In this document: positions 7,830 through 16,836 of the stretch, piece after piece
Layout: every line of letters begins with the position of its first letter
How positions within the stretch are numbered: the first letter of the stretch is position 1
Assembly: GCF_900096895.1 (NCBI RefSeq)
Contig: NZ_FMYO01000006.1
Location: 62,001-126,000 of the forward strand
Source of the DNA: Acinetobacter kookii
Lineage (GTDB): Bacteria > Pseudomonadota > Gammaproteobacteria > Pseudomonadales > Moraxellaceae
Length of the DNA stretch: 64,000 nucleotides
Reading direction: 5' to 3'
Program-made: the position numbers and the translations under genes
Notes under the pieces: model-generated
Databases searched by the model: none
The model's input: only the letters and a program-made list of their open reading frames with translations
What the model was told of the DNA's origin: nothing

Positions 7830-8817
7830 CGCGTGTCGCCTCCCCAATATAAATCAGTAAAGATAGGACAATGGCCAGGGTAAAGAAGCCGGACAGTGCC
7901 AGCCACGGTGAATTCAGGTTGGATTTGCCTTGTAATAACAATTCACCCAAAGATGCCGCATCGGGTGGTAAACCGTAGCCTAAAAAGTCCAAGGCGGTAA
8001 GAGCGGTGATGTTGGCGGTCAACATAAAAGGAAGCTGCGACAGGCTGGAGCTCATGGCATTCGGCAAGATGTGGCGCAGCATAATGGTCCGGTCTGTAAC
8101 TCCCAGGCTGCGTGCGGCACGCACATAGTCCAGATTGCGTGCCTTTAAAAATTCGGCACGCACCAGACCGACCAAAGTAGTCCAGCCGAATAACAGCATA
8201 ATCAGAAACAGCCAATAGACGTTTGGGGTAAACATGCTGACCAGAATCATCACCATGAATAACATCGGCAAACCGCCCCACACTTCCAGAATACGCTGCC
8301 CCAATAAATCGACCCATCCCCCATAATAGCCCTGAATCGCGCCAACCGCGATGCCCAGCAATGCTGAAGCAAAGGTTAAGGCAAAGCCAAACAGCAGCGA
8401 TACGCGCAAACCATAGAGAATACGGGCCAATACATCTCGTCCCTGGTCATCGGTTCCCAACCAGTTTTGTGCAGTCGGTGCAGAAGGTACGGGGACTGCC
8501 AGTTCCAGATTAGGCGTCTGGTAGGAATATTGAATCAGCGGCCAGACTGCCCAACCCTTTTCATCAATCAATTGCTGCACCACCGGATCTTTATAATCGG
8601 CTTCGGTTTCAAATACCCCGCCAAAAGTCGTTTCCGGATAAGACTTCAACACCGGCACATAAAGTGAATGATCGTATTTCACTAAAAGGGGTTTATCATT
8701 CGCGATCAGTTCAGAAACCAGTGATAAAACAAAAATCACGGCAAAGATAATTAAGCAGCCGAAACCGAGTTTATTTTCCTGAAATCGTTTCAAGCGCGCC
8801 TGCATTAATGGGGACAT
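7804..8817 (-). CDS. yejE: Oligopeptide ABC transporter permease YejE-like
   Basis: A 337-residue inner-membrane permease of the DppC/OppC class. An N-terminal membrane segment is followed by a large periplasmic loop (about 45-130), then five hydrophobic helices. The EAA-type coupling loop that docks on the ATPase reads VRAARSLGVTDRTIMLRHILPNA. The ATG overlaps the yejB stop codon by one base (TAATG), a hallmark of coupling between permease subunits. It pairs with YejB to form the transmembrane channel. Confidence 0.9.
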   Translation of the reverse strand: MSPLMQARLKRFQENKLGFGCLIIFAVIFVLSLVSELIANDKPLLVKYDHSLYVPVLKSYPETTFGGVFETEADYKDPVVQQLIDEKGWAVWPLIQYSYQTPNLELAVPVPSAPTAQNWLGTDDQGRDVLARILYGLRVSLLFGFALTFASALLGIAVGAIQGYYGGWVDLLGQRILEVWGGLPMLFMVMILVSMFTPNVYWLFLIMLLFGWTTLVGLVRAEFLKARNLDYVRAARSLGVTDRTIMLRHILPNAMSSSLSQLPFMLTANITALTALDFLGYGLPPDAASLGELLLQGKSNLNSPWLALSGFFTLAIVLSLLIYIGEATRDAFDPRRQ

Positions 8818-9881
8818 TATTCAGCACCTCGCGATTCAAAATTAATCCGCGGGTCAATCACCTGATACAGCACATCGCTAATCAGTCGCAGCACCAAACC
8901 AAGCAAAGTAAACAGGAACAATGTGCCAAAAATCACCGGATAATCGCGCTGTTGAATGGCTTCAAAACCGAGCAGGCCCAAACCGTCCAGATTGAAAATG
9001 ATTTCAATAAACAGGTTACCAACAAAGAAAATGCCGATCAGCGCTTCCGGTAAACCCGCAATCACGATCAGCATGGCATTACGGAAGACATGACCATAGA
9101 GCACCCGTGATTCGGTGAGACCTTTGGATCGTGCCGCCAGCACATACTGTTTGTTTAATTCTTCCATAAAGGAATATTTGGTGAGATAGGTCAGTCCGGC
9201 AAAACCGCCAATCACCATGGCCAGCAAAGGCAAGGTCATATGCCAGAAATAGTCCTGGATTTTGCCCAGCCAGCTTAGGCTGTGGAAATTTTCCGACACC
9301 AAGCCTTGCAGCGGGAACCACTGAAAATAAGACCCTCCGGCAAAGAATACAATCAGTAAAACCGCAAATACAAAGGCAGGCACGGCATAACCGATCGCCA
9401 GTAACAGCGAGGTGGATTTATCAAACAGCATGCCATGCTGGCGGGCTTTTTTAATGCCCAAGGGAATAGACACCAGATAAATCAGCAAAGTGCTCCACAG
9501 GCCCAAAGATAAAGACACCGGCATTTTTTCCCACAGCAATTGCGTGACCGGCTTGTCTTTAAAAAAACTGGTACCGAAATCGAAGCTGGCATAACTTTTC
9601 AGCATGTTCCAGAAACGGATGTGCGCAGGCTGATCAAAGCCATATTGAGCTTTAATCTTCTGCACCATTTCATCACTTAAGCCTTTCGCTCCCTGATAAT
9701 TGCTTTTGGCACTGGCCGTTTCGCCACCCGTTGCACCCAGCCCCTGAAAAGCTTCTGCCTGTTGAATGGCTTGCTCAACCGGGCCACCCGGTGCAATCTG
9801 GATCACCACAAAGTTAATCAATAAAATGAAAAACAGCGTTGGAATAATCAGCAGCAGTCTTTTTAATATATATATGCCCAT
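8817..9881 (-). CDS. yejB: Oligopeptide ABC transporter permease YejB-like
   Basis: A 354-residue permease of the DppB/OppB class, starting with a transmembrane helix (IYILKRLLLIIPTLFFILLI) and the conserved IAPGGPVE that follows it. A periplasmic insert (about 40-100) precedes five further helices. The coupling loop is YVLAARSKGLTESRVLYGHV. It follows yejA by 39 bases and is joined to yejE by a one-base overlap. Confidence 0.9.
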   Translation of the reverse strand: MGIYILKRLLLIIPTLFFILLINFVVIQIAPGGPVEQAIQQAEAFQGLGATGGETASAKSNYQGAKGLSDEMVQKIKAQYGFDQPAHIRFWNMLKSYASFDFGTSFFKDKPVTQLLWEKMPVSLSLGLWSTLLIYLVSIPLGIKKARQHGMLFDKSTSLLLAIGYAVPAFVFAVLLIVFFAGGSYFQWFPLQGLVSENFHSLSWLGKIQDYFWHMTLPLLAMVIGGFAGLTYLTKYSFMEELNKQYVLAARSKGLTESRVLYGHVFRNAMLIVIAGLPEALIGIFFVGNLFIEIIFNLDGLGLLGFEAIQQRDYPVIFGTLFLFTLLGLVLRLISDVLYQVIDPRINFESRGAE

Positions 9882-9920
9882 CGAAACAGCGTTCCTTGTG
9901 CCTGCGTTATGACTTCTTGT

Positions 9921-11759
9921 TTATTTTTGACGTAAATACTGAGTGACTTTTTTCGCTTGTCCGGCATCACTCCACCAGTAGTCAATGCCCGATGATAGCT
10001 TCGGTTTTACCTTGGGCTGATGATACATGTTCCAGTAGGCAAACCAGTTTTCTCCCTTACCATAGGTCGGAATCTGATAATAACCGGCACGCAGCAAACG
10101 ATCCAGCACCCGGGTTCTGAGTACCAGCTGCTCACGACTCGGTGCATGAATAACCTGCTGGACCATCGCATCAATCACAGGATTTTTAATGCCTGCATAG
10201 TTGTAGTTCCCCGGCTGATCTGCCGATGCACTGCCCCAGAACTGTGCCTGCTCATTGCCCGGATTGAGCGACTGCGGCATCACGTTGGTGGTCATGTCAA
10301 AATCCTTGGTGCGCATGCGCTCGATATACTGCGGCACATCGACATGGCGGATCGCCACTTCAACGCCCAGACGTTTCATGTTGCGGATAAACGGCATCAA
10401 GGTACGCTGCAAACCATCCTGATGGATTAGAAATTCAATCCGGATCGGCTTGCCTTGGGTATCCAGCAAACGGCCATTTTTAAAGGTATAGCCGGCTTTG
10501 ATGAGTAGCTGACGCGCCGTCAGCAGATTATTGCGGTTAAATCCGCTGGCATCCGACACCGGATATTTCCAATCTTTCAAAACACCCTGCCGCTGAATTG
10601 GATTCAGTCGGGCTAGATAGGGTTTTAAAATGGCTAGCTCTGCAGGGCTGGGCGTGCCTTTAGCCTCCAGCTCACTGTTGGCAAAATAACTCTGTAAGCG
10701 TCGATACTGTCCGTAAAATAGCGCCTTGTTTTGCCATTCAAAATCGTAAGCGTAGGTGATGGCTTGTCGAAACTTGATGTCTTGAAAAGGTGTGCGGCGG
10801 CTATTAAACACAAAACTTTGTGTCGGAATCGGGTTCTGATGCTTGAATCTATATTTCACCACCATGCCTGCCTGGACGGCGGGAAAACGATATTCCGTGA
10901 CCCATTTACGTGCGGTAAATTCTTCATGCAGGGTATATTGCCCCGACTTAAAACCTTCAAAGGCAATGTCCAGATTGCGGTAATAAACATATTTCAGGCG
11001 ATCAAAATTATATCGGCCTTTATTGACCGGCAGGTCTTTGCCCCAGTAGTTTGGATTGCGTTTGTAGCTGATGCTGCGACCGGCATCAATCCGGTCAATC
11101 AGATAAGGCCCTGACCCCAAAATCGGCTGCATGGTGACCCGGGTGAAATCCTTCTTTTGCCAGTCTTTTTTGGAATAGATTGGCATCTGCGCCAGAATCA
11201 GTGGCATCTCTGCATTATTGGCAGAATTAAAGCTCATCTTGACCGTATATTTGGACAATGCTTCAGTTTTATCCAGATCGGCCAGATACATTTGCAGTCC
11301 AGGATTGGCCTTGGTTTGATAAGTATCAAAAGTAAATTTGACATCTTCGGCAGTCACTGCACTGCCATCGCTAAAACGTGCTTTGGGATTGAGGTGGAAA
11401 ATGACATATTGGGTCTGCTTGGGATCATAAGTCACTTTCTCGGCCAGCAAGGGATACATCACCCCCGGCTCATCCAGCGAATTCGACATCAGCGAGTCAA
11501 ACAGATACTCTACCCCATCGGTTGAGCTGCCTTTGCCATTCATACTGTTTAAATTGTCAAACGTGCCATTGCTGGCAGTACTTAAATAGCCGCCTTTAGG
11601 CGCTTGAGCATTGGCATAGGGCATGACCGACAAGCCAGCATATTTCGGCTGGCTATGTACCGCAATATAGGGCGTGGTCTGCACCGCAGCCCATAGCCCC
11701 TGAGTCAAAAGACTGAGCCCCCATGCAAAACCCCAATATTTCGCCCTGGCAAATGACAT
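9921..11759 (-). CDS. yejA: Periplasmic oligopeptide-binding protein YejA-like
   Basis: A 612-residue family 5 solute-binding protein, the capture subunit of the Yej importer. The N-terminus has a Sec signal (hydrophobic GFAWGLSLLTQGLWA, cleavage likely after AWA or AVQ). The mature part shows the family pattern: an early NGTFDNLNSMNGKGSS segment, KARFSDGSAVTAEDVKFTFD, and a C-terminal lobe with NYNYAGIKNPVIDAM. AGGGAG sits eight bases ahead of the ATG. It begins only 27 bases after mltD ends on the same strand, which suggests one transcript from mltD through yejF. Confidence 0.9.
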   Translation of the reverse strand: MSFARAKYWGFAWGLSLLTQGLWAAVQTTPYIAVHSQPKYAGLSVMPYANAQAPKGGYLSTASNGTFDNLNSMNGKGSSTDGVEYLFDSLMSNSLDEPGVMYPLLAEKVTYDPKQTQYVIFHLNPKARFSDGSAVTAEDVKFTFDTYQTKANPGLQMYLADLDKTEALSKYTVKMSFNSANNAEMPLILAQMPIYSKKDWQKKDFTRVTMQPILGSGPYLIDRIDAGRSISYKRNPNYWGKDLPVNKGRYNFDRLKYVYYRNLDIAFEGFKSGQYTLHEEFTARKWVTEYRFPAVQAGMVVKYRFKHQNPIPTQSFVFNSRRTPFQDIKFRQAITYAYDFEWQNKALFYGQYRRLQSYFANSELEAKGTPSPAELAILKPYLARLNPIQRQGVLKDWKYPVSDASGFNRNNLLTARQLLIKAGYTFKNGRLLDTQGKPIRIEFLIHQDGLQRTLMPFIRNMKRLGVEVAIRHVDVPQYIERMRTKDFDMTTNVMPQSLNPGNEQAQFWGSASADQPGNYNYAGIKNPVIDAMVQQVIHAPSREQLVLRTRVLDRLLRAGYYQIPTYGKGENWFAYWNMYHQPKVKPKLSSGIDYWWSDAGQAKKVTQYLRQK

Positions 11760-11786
11760 CTAAATGACTCCCTGTCTTTGCATTTA

Positions 11787-14700
11787 TTATAAGTTTGGAA
11801 CTTTAATCACATCACCAATTCGCAATTGTTTATTGGGTTGCATCTCATTCATTTCTGCAAGTTTTGAACTTTCCAGACCATAACGGTTGGCAAGGCCAAT
11901 CAGGGTATCGCCACGTTTGACTTTATATTCAACCACAGTTTTAGGAATAACAATCTGCTGGCCGACACGTAAACCGGAACGAGGGCTAAGACCATTCATC
12001 GCTGCCAATTCAGCAACCGATACCCCTGTCTGACTGGCAATGGCGTTCAATGACTCGCCCGATTTCACGGTATACCCATCGGTGTTGTTAGATGACTTCA
12101 CTGATTTTGCAATAGGCTCATCCACTTTAGCGTCCAGCTTTGGCAGATCCCCGTCAATTTTTAAACGCTGTCCAATACGGACCGTTGAATTGCGGGTCAA
12201 GCCATTCAATGCTGCCAAATAATCCAGCTGTAAATGATATTTTTTTGCAATATTGCTTAAGGTCTCGCCCGGTTTAACCACATGGCTATCACTCTTTTCA
12301 AAGCTGACTTTTTCAATTTTCGCTTCTACTTTGTTTGATGCTGCAACCGGTTCTTCACCCGTCAGTTTCAAACGCTGACCCACACGTAAGCCACTATTGC
12401 GGTTAATGCCGTTGATATTGGCAATATAATCCATGCCTAAATTGTATTTAGCAGAAATGGCAGACAGGCTATCCCCGGATTGCACGGTATAACTCTCTGG
12501 AACAGTTGAACTTACAGGAATCTTCAGGGTTTGACCTATCCGGACGCCACTGTTGCTGGATAATTTATTCAGCTGTGCCAGTTCGATTAAGGAAATTTTC
12601 GATTTGCCTGCAATGCTCGACAGGGTATCGCCACGTTGCACCTGATAACTTTCCGTTTTATACGCTGGCTCAATGTCTCCCGGATCTATTTTAACCGGGC
12701 TCGCTTTTTCTTCTGGCTTGCTGTCTACTTCATGCAGTGGCACATTAATTTTTTGCCCCACCCTTAAACTACTGCCCGCAGTTAATCCACTGGTTAAATC
12801 AGCCAACTCCTGATTGGACAAGGCATAACGGTCAGCAATCAGTTTAAGATATTCACCACGTTTCACCACATAAGATTTGGTTTTCACTTTCGCAGCAGAT
12901 TTTGAATTATTGCTTTTGCTTTCAACAAGATCGGAATTATTTTGTGCCGTGTCTTTTAACGATAATTTTTGCCCCACACGCAAACCGCTGCTGACCGATA
13001 AGTTATTGAAATCTGCCAGCTGTTTCACCGACAAGCCAAACTGGCTGGCCACTCCGGTCAGGCTGTCATTGGCCTGAACTACATAGCTTTCCAGCTGTGC
13101 TTTAGACTTGGCCGATGAAGAAGCTTCGGTATTTTTCTCGCTTTGTGGTTTGGCATCATATAAATAGATACTGGTTCCCACGTACAGCGGAGAGTTTGGA
13201 TCTATCTGGTTCCATTTCGCCACATCACGCCAGTTCAGGCCATTTTTCATGGCAATGACGGCTAAAGTATCGCCCTGTTGAACGGTATAGGTACTGCGTT
13301 TTCCTTTTGGCGGGATCACCACCACTTCTGAATCGGTCTTGACGTAGTTTTTGCCCTGGTTACGTTTGGCTTCATCTGAATCAGGCTTGGTGCTTTCCGC
13401 CACCCCTTTTGGATAAGCGAAACCTTTGGTTAACTCCTTGCCTTGCTGTTCAGCGACCGACAGGCTGGTTTGAATGGCCGTTAACTTGATTTTGCCATCA
13501 AAGGGATCGACAATTTCGGTGCCTTGCGGTGCAATGGCTTTAATTTCTGCAACGACTTTTTCCTGTTCAGCTTTACTGGCTACCGGTTGCAGTACCTGTT
13601 CTAGCGTTTTATTTTCACCTTCCGCTTTTACTGCCGCCATAATCTGCTCGCGCTCAGCAGCAGACAATGGAGGCTCTACCGTCACAGGCTTGACATTCGC
13701 CACCTGACTCACCGCAACAGGAATACGTGGTGCACTTGGAATATCGCTATTTGCAGCAAAAGATGCCAAGGCATCAGAGCCTTGAGGCGTAGCCACACGT
13801 TTGGTACCTGAAGGCTTGGTGACTGTCACAGGATTTGCCGCAGTCACTGGCTGAGAACTTTTAGAAGTACTTGTAGAAGTACTGGCGGTTAATACTGGTG
13901 GCGCTGTTTTTGCCGGATTAATCACTTGCGTATTGAGCTCAGGCGGATTGCTTCTTTCCGGAGTAAAAGGTTTTGCCGTACTTGCCCATAACGCCCCAGA
14001 ACTTGGCGATAACTTTTTAAGCCGGGCATCAATAGCAGGACTTAAATCCGCAGGAATAATGATCTTCATCGGGCTTTGCTCATCAACCCAGTCCCCACGA
14101 TGCCCTGGATTTAGCTGGTATAGCTCGGCGCGGCTTAAACCGGTAATGGAGGCAACTTCATTTAAGTTTACCGGCCCTACCGGAACTTCTCTAAAGTGTG
14201 GTCGGTTGGCAATCGGAGGTAAAGACACCCCATAGGCCCCAGGATTTTTAATGATTTGTGCCACTGCCAGGAAGCGTGGCACATAGTTCATGGTTTCCTG
14301 AGGCAGTTTCAGTGACCAGTAATCTGTAGGCAAACCGGCTGCCTTATTGCGGTTAATCGCCTGCTGGATCCGCCCCGGACCCGCATTGTAAGCTGCCAAG
14401 GCCAGTTCCCATGAACCAAACTGGTTATATAAGCCCCCCAGGAACTCATAGGCTGCACGGGTCGATTCCACCACATCACGACGGCCATCATACAGACTGG
14501 TCTGTCTTAAACCATAAATCCGTCCGGTACTTGGAATAAACTGCCACATCCCGGCTGCTGCCGCACTACTGGTCGCAGCAGGGTCATAGGAACTTTCAAT
14601 AATCGGCAATAGAGCCAGTTCCGTCGGCAAACCGCGGCGTTCCGCCTCTTTCACGGTATGATACAGATAGCGTGAAGCACGGGCACTTAAACGGTCCAGA

Positions 14701-15059
14701 TAAGGCTGTCGGGAAATGAACCAGCCGCGCTGTGCTTCAATACGGGCATCCCAATGGCTATGATCCATCTTGAAACCGACGGTCATACGCTTCCAAACAT
14801 CACCATGTTTTAAAATCAGCAGGCGATCGCCTTCTACTGCGCTCATGTCTGTAGCAGACAATAAATCTTCCAATGAATCCAAGCTGTCGGCATCCAGATA
14901 TCCGGATGAACCCACCATTTTCGATTTTGAGCCATGTGTCGCACTCTGGCTTGAAGAACAGCCTGACAGTCCTAATGCAGCTAAAGCTGAACCCAGTACT
15001 GTTATTTTTAAAAAATTGGGTAAGGTTGGCTGCCACAAAATCGCGGTTGGTTTATACAT
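11787..15059 (-). CDS. mltD: MltD-like membrane-bound lytic transglycosylase with eight LysM domains
   Basis: An outer-membrane lipoprotein, about 1090 residues from the ATG at 15059 (lipobox LSGC, Cys 34). The frame is open upstream to a GTG at 15131 and an ATG at 15107; the 15059 start gives a normal-length lipoprotein signal. A GH23 lytic transglycosylase domain follows (about 100-280) with the catalytic glutamate E155 in LLPIIESSYDP and the AAAAGMWQFIPSTGR motif. It cleaves murein glycan to 1,6-anhydro muropeptides. After a long low-complexity Ser/Thr/Pro/Ala linker come eight LysM peptidoglycan-binding repeats, most ending RVGQ or RIGQ. E. coli MltD is under half this length with two or three LysM. 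It leads the yej operon. Confidence 0.92.
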   Translation of the reverse strand: MYKPTAILWQPTLPNFLKITVLGSALAALGLSGCSSSQSATHGSKSKMVGSSGYLDADSLDSLEDLLSATDMSAVEGDRLLILKHGDVWKRMTVGFKMDHSHWDARIEAQRGWFISRQPYLDRLSARASRYLYHTVKEAERRGLPTELALLPIIESSYDPAATSSAAAAGMWQFIPSTGRIYGLRQTSLYDGRRDVVESTRAAYEFLGGLYNQFGSWELALAAYNAGPGRIQQAINRNKAAGLPTDYWSLKLPQETMNYVPRFLAVAQIIKNPGAYGVSLPPIANRPHFREVPVGPVNLNEVASITGLSRAELYQLNPGHRGDWVDEQSPMKIIIPADLSPAIDARLKKLSPSSGALWASTAKPFTPERSNPPELNTQVINPAKTAPPVLTASTSTSTSKSSQPVTAANPVTVTKPSGTKRVATPQGSDALASFAANSDIPSAPRIPVAVSQVANVKPVTVEPPLSAAEREQIMAAVKAEGENKTLEQVLQPVASKAEQEKVVAEIKAIAPQGTEIVDPFDGKIKLTAIQTSLSVAEQQGKELTKGFAYPKGVAESTKPDSDEAKRNQGKNYVKTDSEVVVIPPKGKRSTYTVQQGDTLAVIAMKNGLNWRDVAKWNQIDPNSPLYVGTSIYLYDAKPQSEKNTEASSSAKSKAQLESYVVQANDSLTGVASQFGLSVKQLADFNNLSVSSGLRVGQKLSLKDTAQNNSDLVESKSNNSKSAAKVKTKSYVVKRGEYLKLIADRYALSNQELADLTSGLTAGSSLRVGQKINVPLHEVDSKPEEKASPVKIDPGDIEPAYKTESYQVQRGDTLSSIAGKSKISLIELAQLNKLSSNSGVRIGQTLKIPVSSTVPESYTVQSGDSLSAISAKYNLGMDYIANINGINRNSGLRVGQRLKLTGEEPVAASNKVEAKIEKVSFEKSDSHVVKPGETLSNIAKKYHLQLDYLAALNGLTRNSTVRIGQRLKIDGDLPKLDAKVDEPIAKSVKSSNNTDGYTVKSGESLNAIASQTGVSVAELAAMNGLSPRSGLRVGQQIVIPKTVVEYKVKRGDTLIGLANRYGLESSKLAEMNEMQPNKQLRIGDVIKVPNL

Positions 15060-15282
15060 AAAAAAATCCAAACAACTCGTATAAAATTTATTTTTTAGAT
15101 CTGCCATTGTAGTGAAGCATGGGGTAGACACAAGGGATTAATTTAGCGCGATTTCACTATAAATGTTACAAGAATTTAAAAAATAACCGTGTAATACACT
15201 TTTAAAGTGAAATTGCGTTATACAATATGCCAGTCACCTGGTTTATTTTGACTCTCATTTATAGCGTTCGGATTTGGTTTAT

Positions 15283-16710
15283 ATGACTCAAACAATCACT
15301 CTTTATGTCGATGGCGCGTGTCGCGGCAATCCTGGTTTAGGCGGTTGGGGTGCATATATCATTACCGAATCGGAAAAGCATAAACTGTGTGGCGGAGAAG
15401 CGGAAACCACCAATAACCGCATGGAACTCACCGCCGCAATTGAAGGTATTCAGTTTTGTCCGCGCGATGCCAAACTGATCATCTGGACCGATTCCAAGTA
15501 TGTCAAGCAAGGCATCACCGAATGGATTCATGGCTGGAAAAAGAAAAACTGGAAAGATGTCAAAAACCCGGACCTGTGGAAATTACTGGATGCGACCTGT
15601 CAGGGGCGTGACATTGAATGGAACTGGATTAAGGGCCATGCCGGACATCCAGGCAATGAGATGGCTGATCAACTGGCCAACCAGGGTGCCGATCAAACCT
15701 TAATAGCCATGAAAAATCTCTTGTCATCTGCCGAAACTGTTTTAGAACAAGCCGACATGCTGGATAAAAAAAAAGCTGAGCAGGACTGGCTATTAGATGA
15801 CCCCTTTGGTTTTGACCTGATGGAAGCCGAGCTGCAAGATGACAGCGAAGTTTTAGAAAACGATGTTTTAGAAAATGCGGAACAGGAAAACCCTCAGGCA
15901 GACACCATGCAACCACAAGCGCAAGCTCCGGAACCTGTTTTAGAAAGTGCAACATCTGCTTCCGAAAAACCGCTGCACCCGCATATCGTGATTACCCCAC
16001 GCAGCAAAGAAGTTCATGGTCCGCGCCAACTGATTCTGGATACCGAAACCACCGGTTTCTATTTTCAGGACACTGACCGAATTATTGAGGTCGGGGCGAT
16101 TGAAATGGTCAACCGCAAACTGACCGGCAGCTCGATTCATATTTACATCAATCCGCAAAAACCGGTTGGTGAATCTGAAAATATTCACGGTATTTCAGAT
16201 GAGTTCCTGAAAGACAAACCGCTTTATGCAGAGATTGCCGATGTGCTGTTTGACTATTTAAAAGGCGCAGAAATTATTGCGCATAATGCCACCTTCGATA
16301 TGAACTTCCTGGATATGGAGTTTAAACGCGCAGGCTTTGTGGCCTTATCGGAAGTCTGTGAAGTAACCGATACCTTGGCCATGGCCAAGAGCAAGCACCC
16401 GGGACAAAAAAATTCGCTCGATGCTTTGGTGCGCCGTTATGAAATTCCGCAGCGTGACCGTACTTTCCACGGTGCCTTACTCGATGCCGAAATTCTGGCA
16501 GATGTCTACCTGGCCATGACTGGCGGTCAGGTGTCTTTCGATATGGATACCCTGACCGAGGCCGAGCAACAACAGGGTCAAACTGCCCGCTCCGCTGTGC
16601 AAATAGACCTGCCTGTCATTTTACCTTCAGCCGAAGAACTGGAAGCACATGAGAATTGGGTCAAACAATTTGAAGAAAAACATGGAACAGCTTGTCTTTT
16701 TGCAAAATAA
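15283..16710 (+). CDS. rnhA-dnaQ: RNase HI - DNA polymerase III epsilon (DnaQ) fusion
   Basis: One 475-residue chain carrying two enzymes that are separate, neighbouring genes in E. coli. Residues 1-145 are RNase HI with the catalytic set D10, E48, D70 and D129 plus the basic protrusion GWKKKNWKD; it removes RNA from RNA-DNA hybrids. An acidic, glutamine-rich linker (about 150-245) joins a DEDDh exonuclease: ILDTETTG (D253, E255), HNATFDMNFLD and HGALLDAEILA, the DnaQ proofreading subunit. GGQVSFDM after Exo III sits where E. coli epsilon has its clamp-binding QTSMAF. The frame extends nine bases upstream to a TTG; the ATG at 15283 aligns best with RNase HI. mltD lies divergently upstream. 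Confidence 0.93.
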   Translation: MTQTITLYVDGACRGNPGLGGWGAYIITESEKHKLCGGEAETTNNRMELTAAIEGIQFCPRDAKLIIWTDSKYVKQGITEWIHGWKKKNWKDVKNPDLWKLLDATCQGRDIEWNWIKGHAGHPGNEMADQLANQGADQTLIAMKNLLSSAETVLEQADMLDKKKAEQDWLLDDPFGFDLMEAELQDDSEVLENDVLENAEQENPQADTMQPQAQAPEPVLESATSASEKPLHPHIVITPRSKEVHGPRQLILDTETTGFYFQDTDRIIEVGAIEMVNRKLTGSSIHIYINPQKPVGESENIHGISDEFLKDKPLYAEIADVLFDYLKGAEIIAHNATFDMNFLDMEFKRAGFVALSEVCEVTDTLAMAKSKHPGQKNSLDALVRRYEIPQRDRTFHGALLDAEILADVYLAMTGGQVSFDMDTLTEAEQQQGQTARSAVQIDLPVILPSAEELEAHENWVKQFEEKHGTACLFAK

Positions 16711-16836
16711 AATCTACATTTCTAGTGGTTTTTTGTATTTAATCGTTTAGCACTTACGTTATAGTTAAACGCAAAGAAGTTTGGCCTTGAACGGGCTACT
16801 CACAAACAGATAAAACACTAGGAAAGGTGCAGATAC

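Noticed and set aside
7830..7847. Upstream TTG start for the Yej ATPase at 7847
   Set aside because: The GGGGAGG ribosome site falls inside that extension and is correctly spaced for the ATG at 7829.
11787..13300. LysM repeat region as a DNA repeat or CRISPR-like array
   Set aside because: Similarity is at protein level with varied spacing and sequence; there are no identical DNA repeats with unique spacers.
15629..15955. 108-codon frame antisense to the RNase HI-DnaQ linker
   Set aside because: The sense frame has complete catalytic motifs on both sides; the antisense frame is a shadow.
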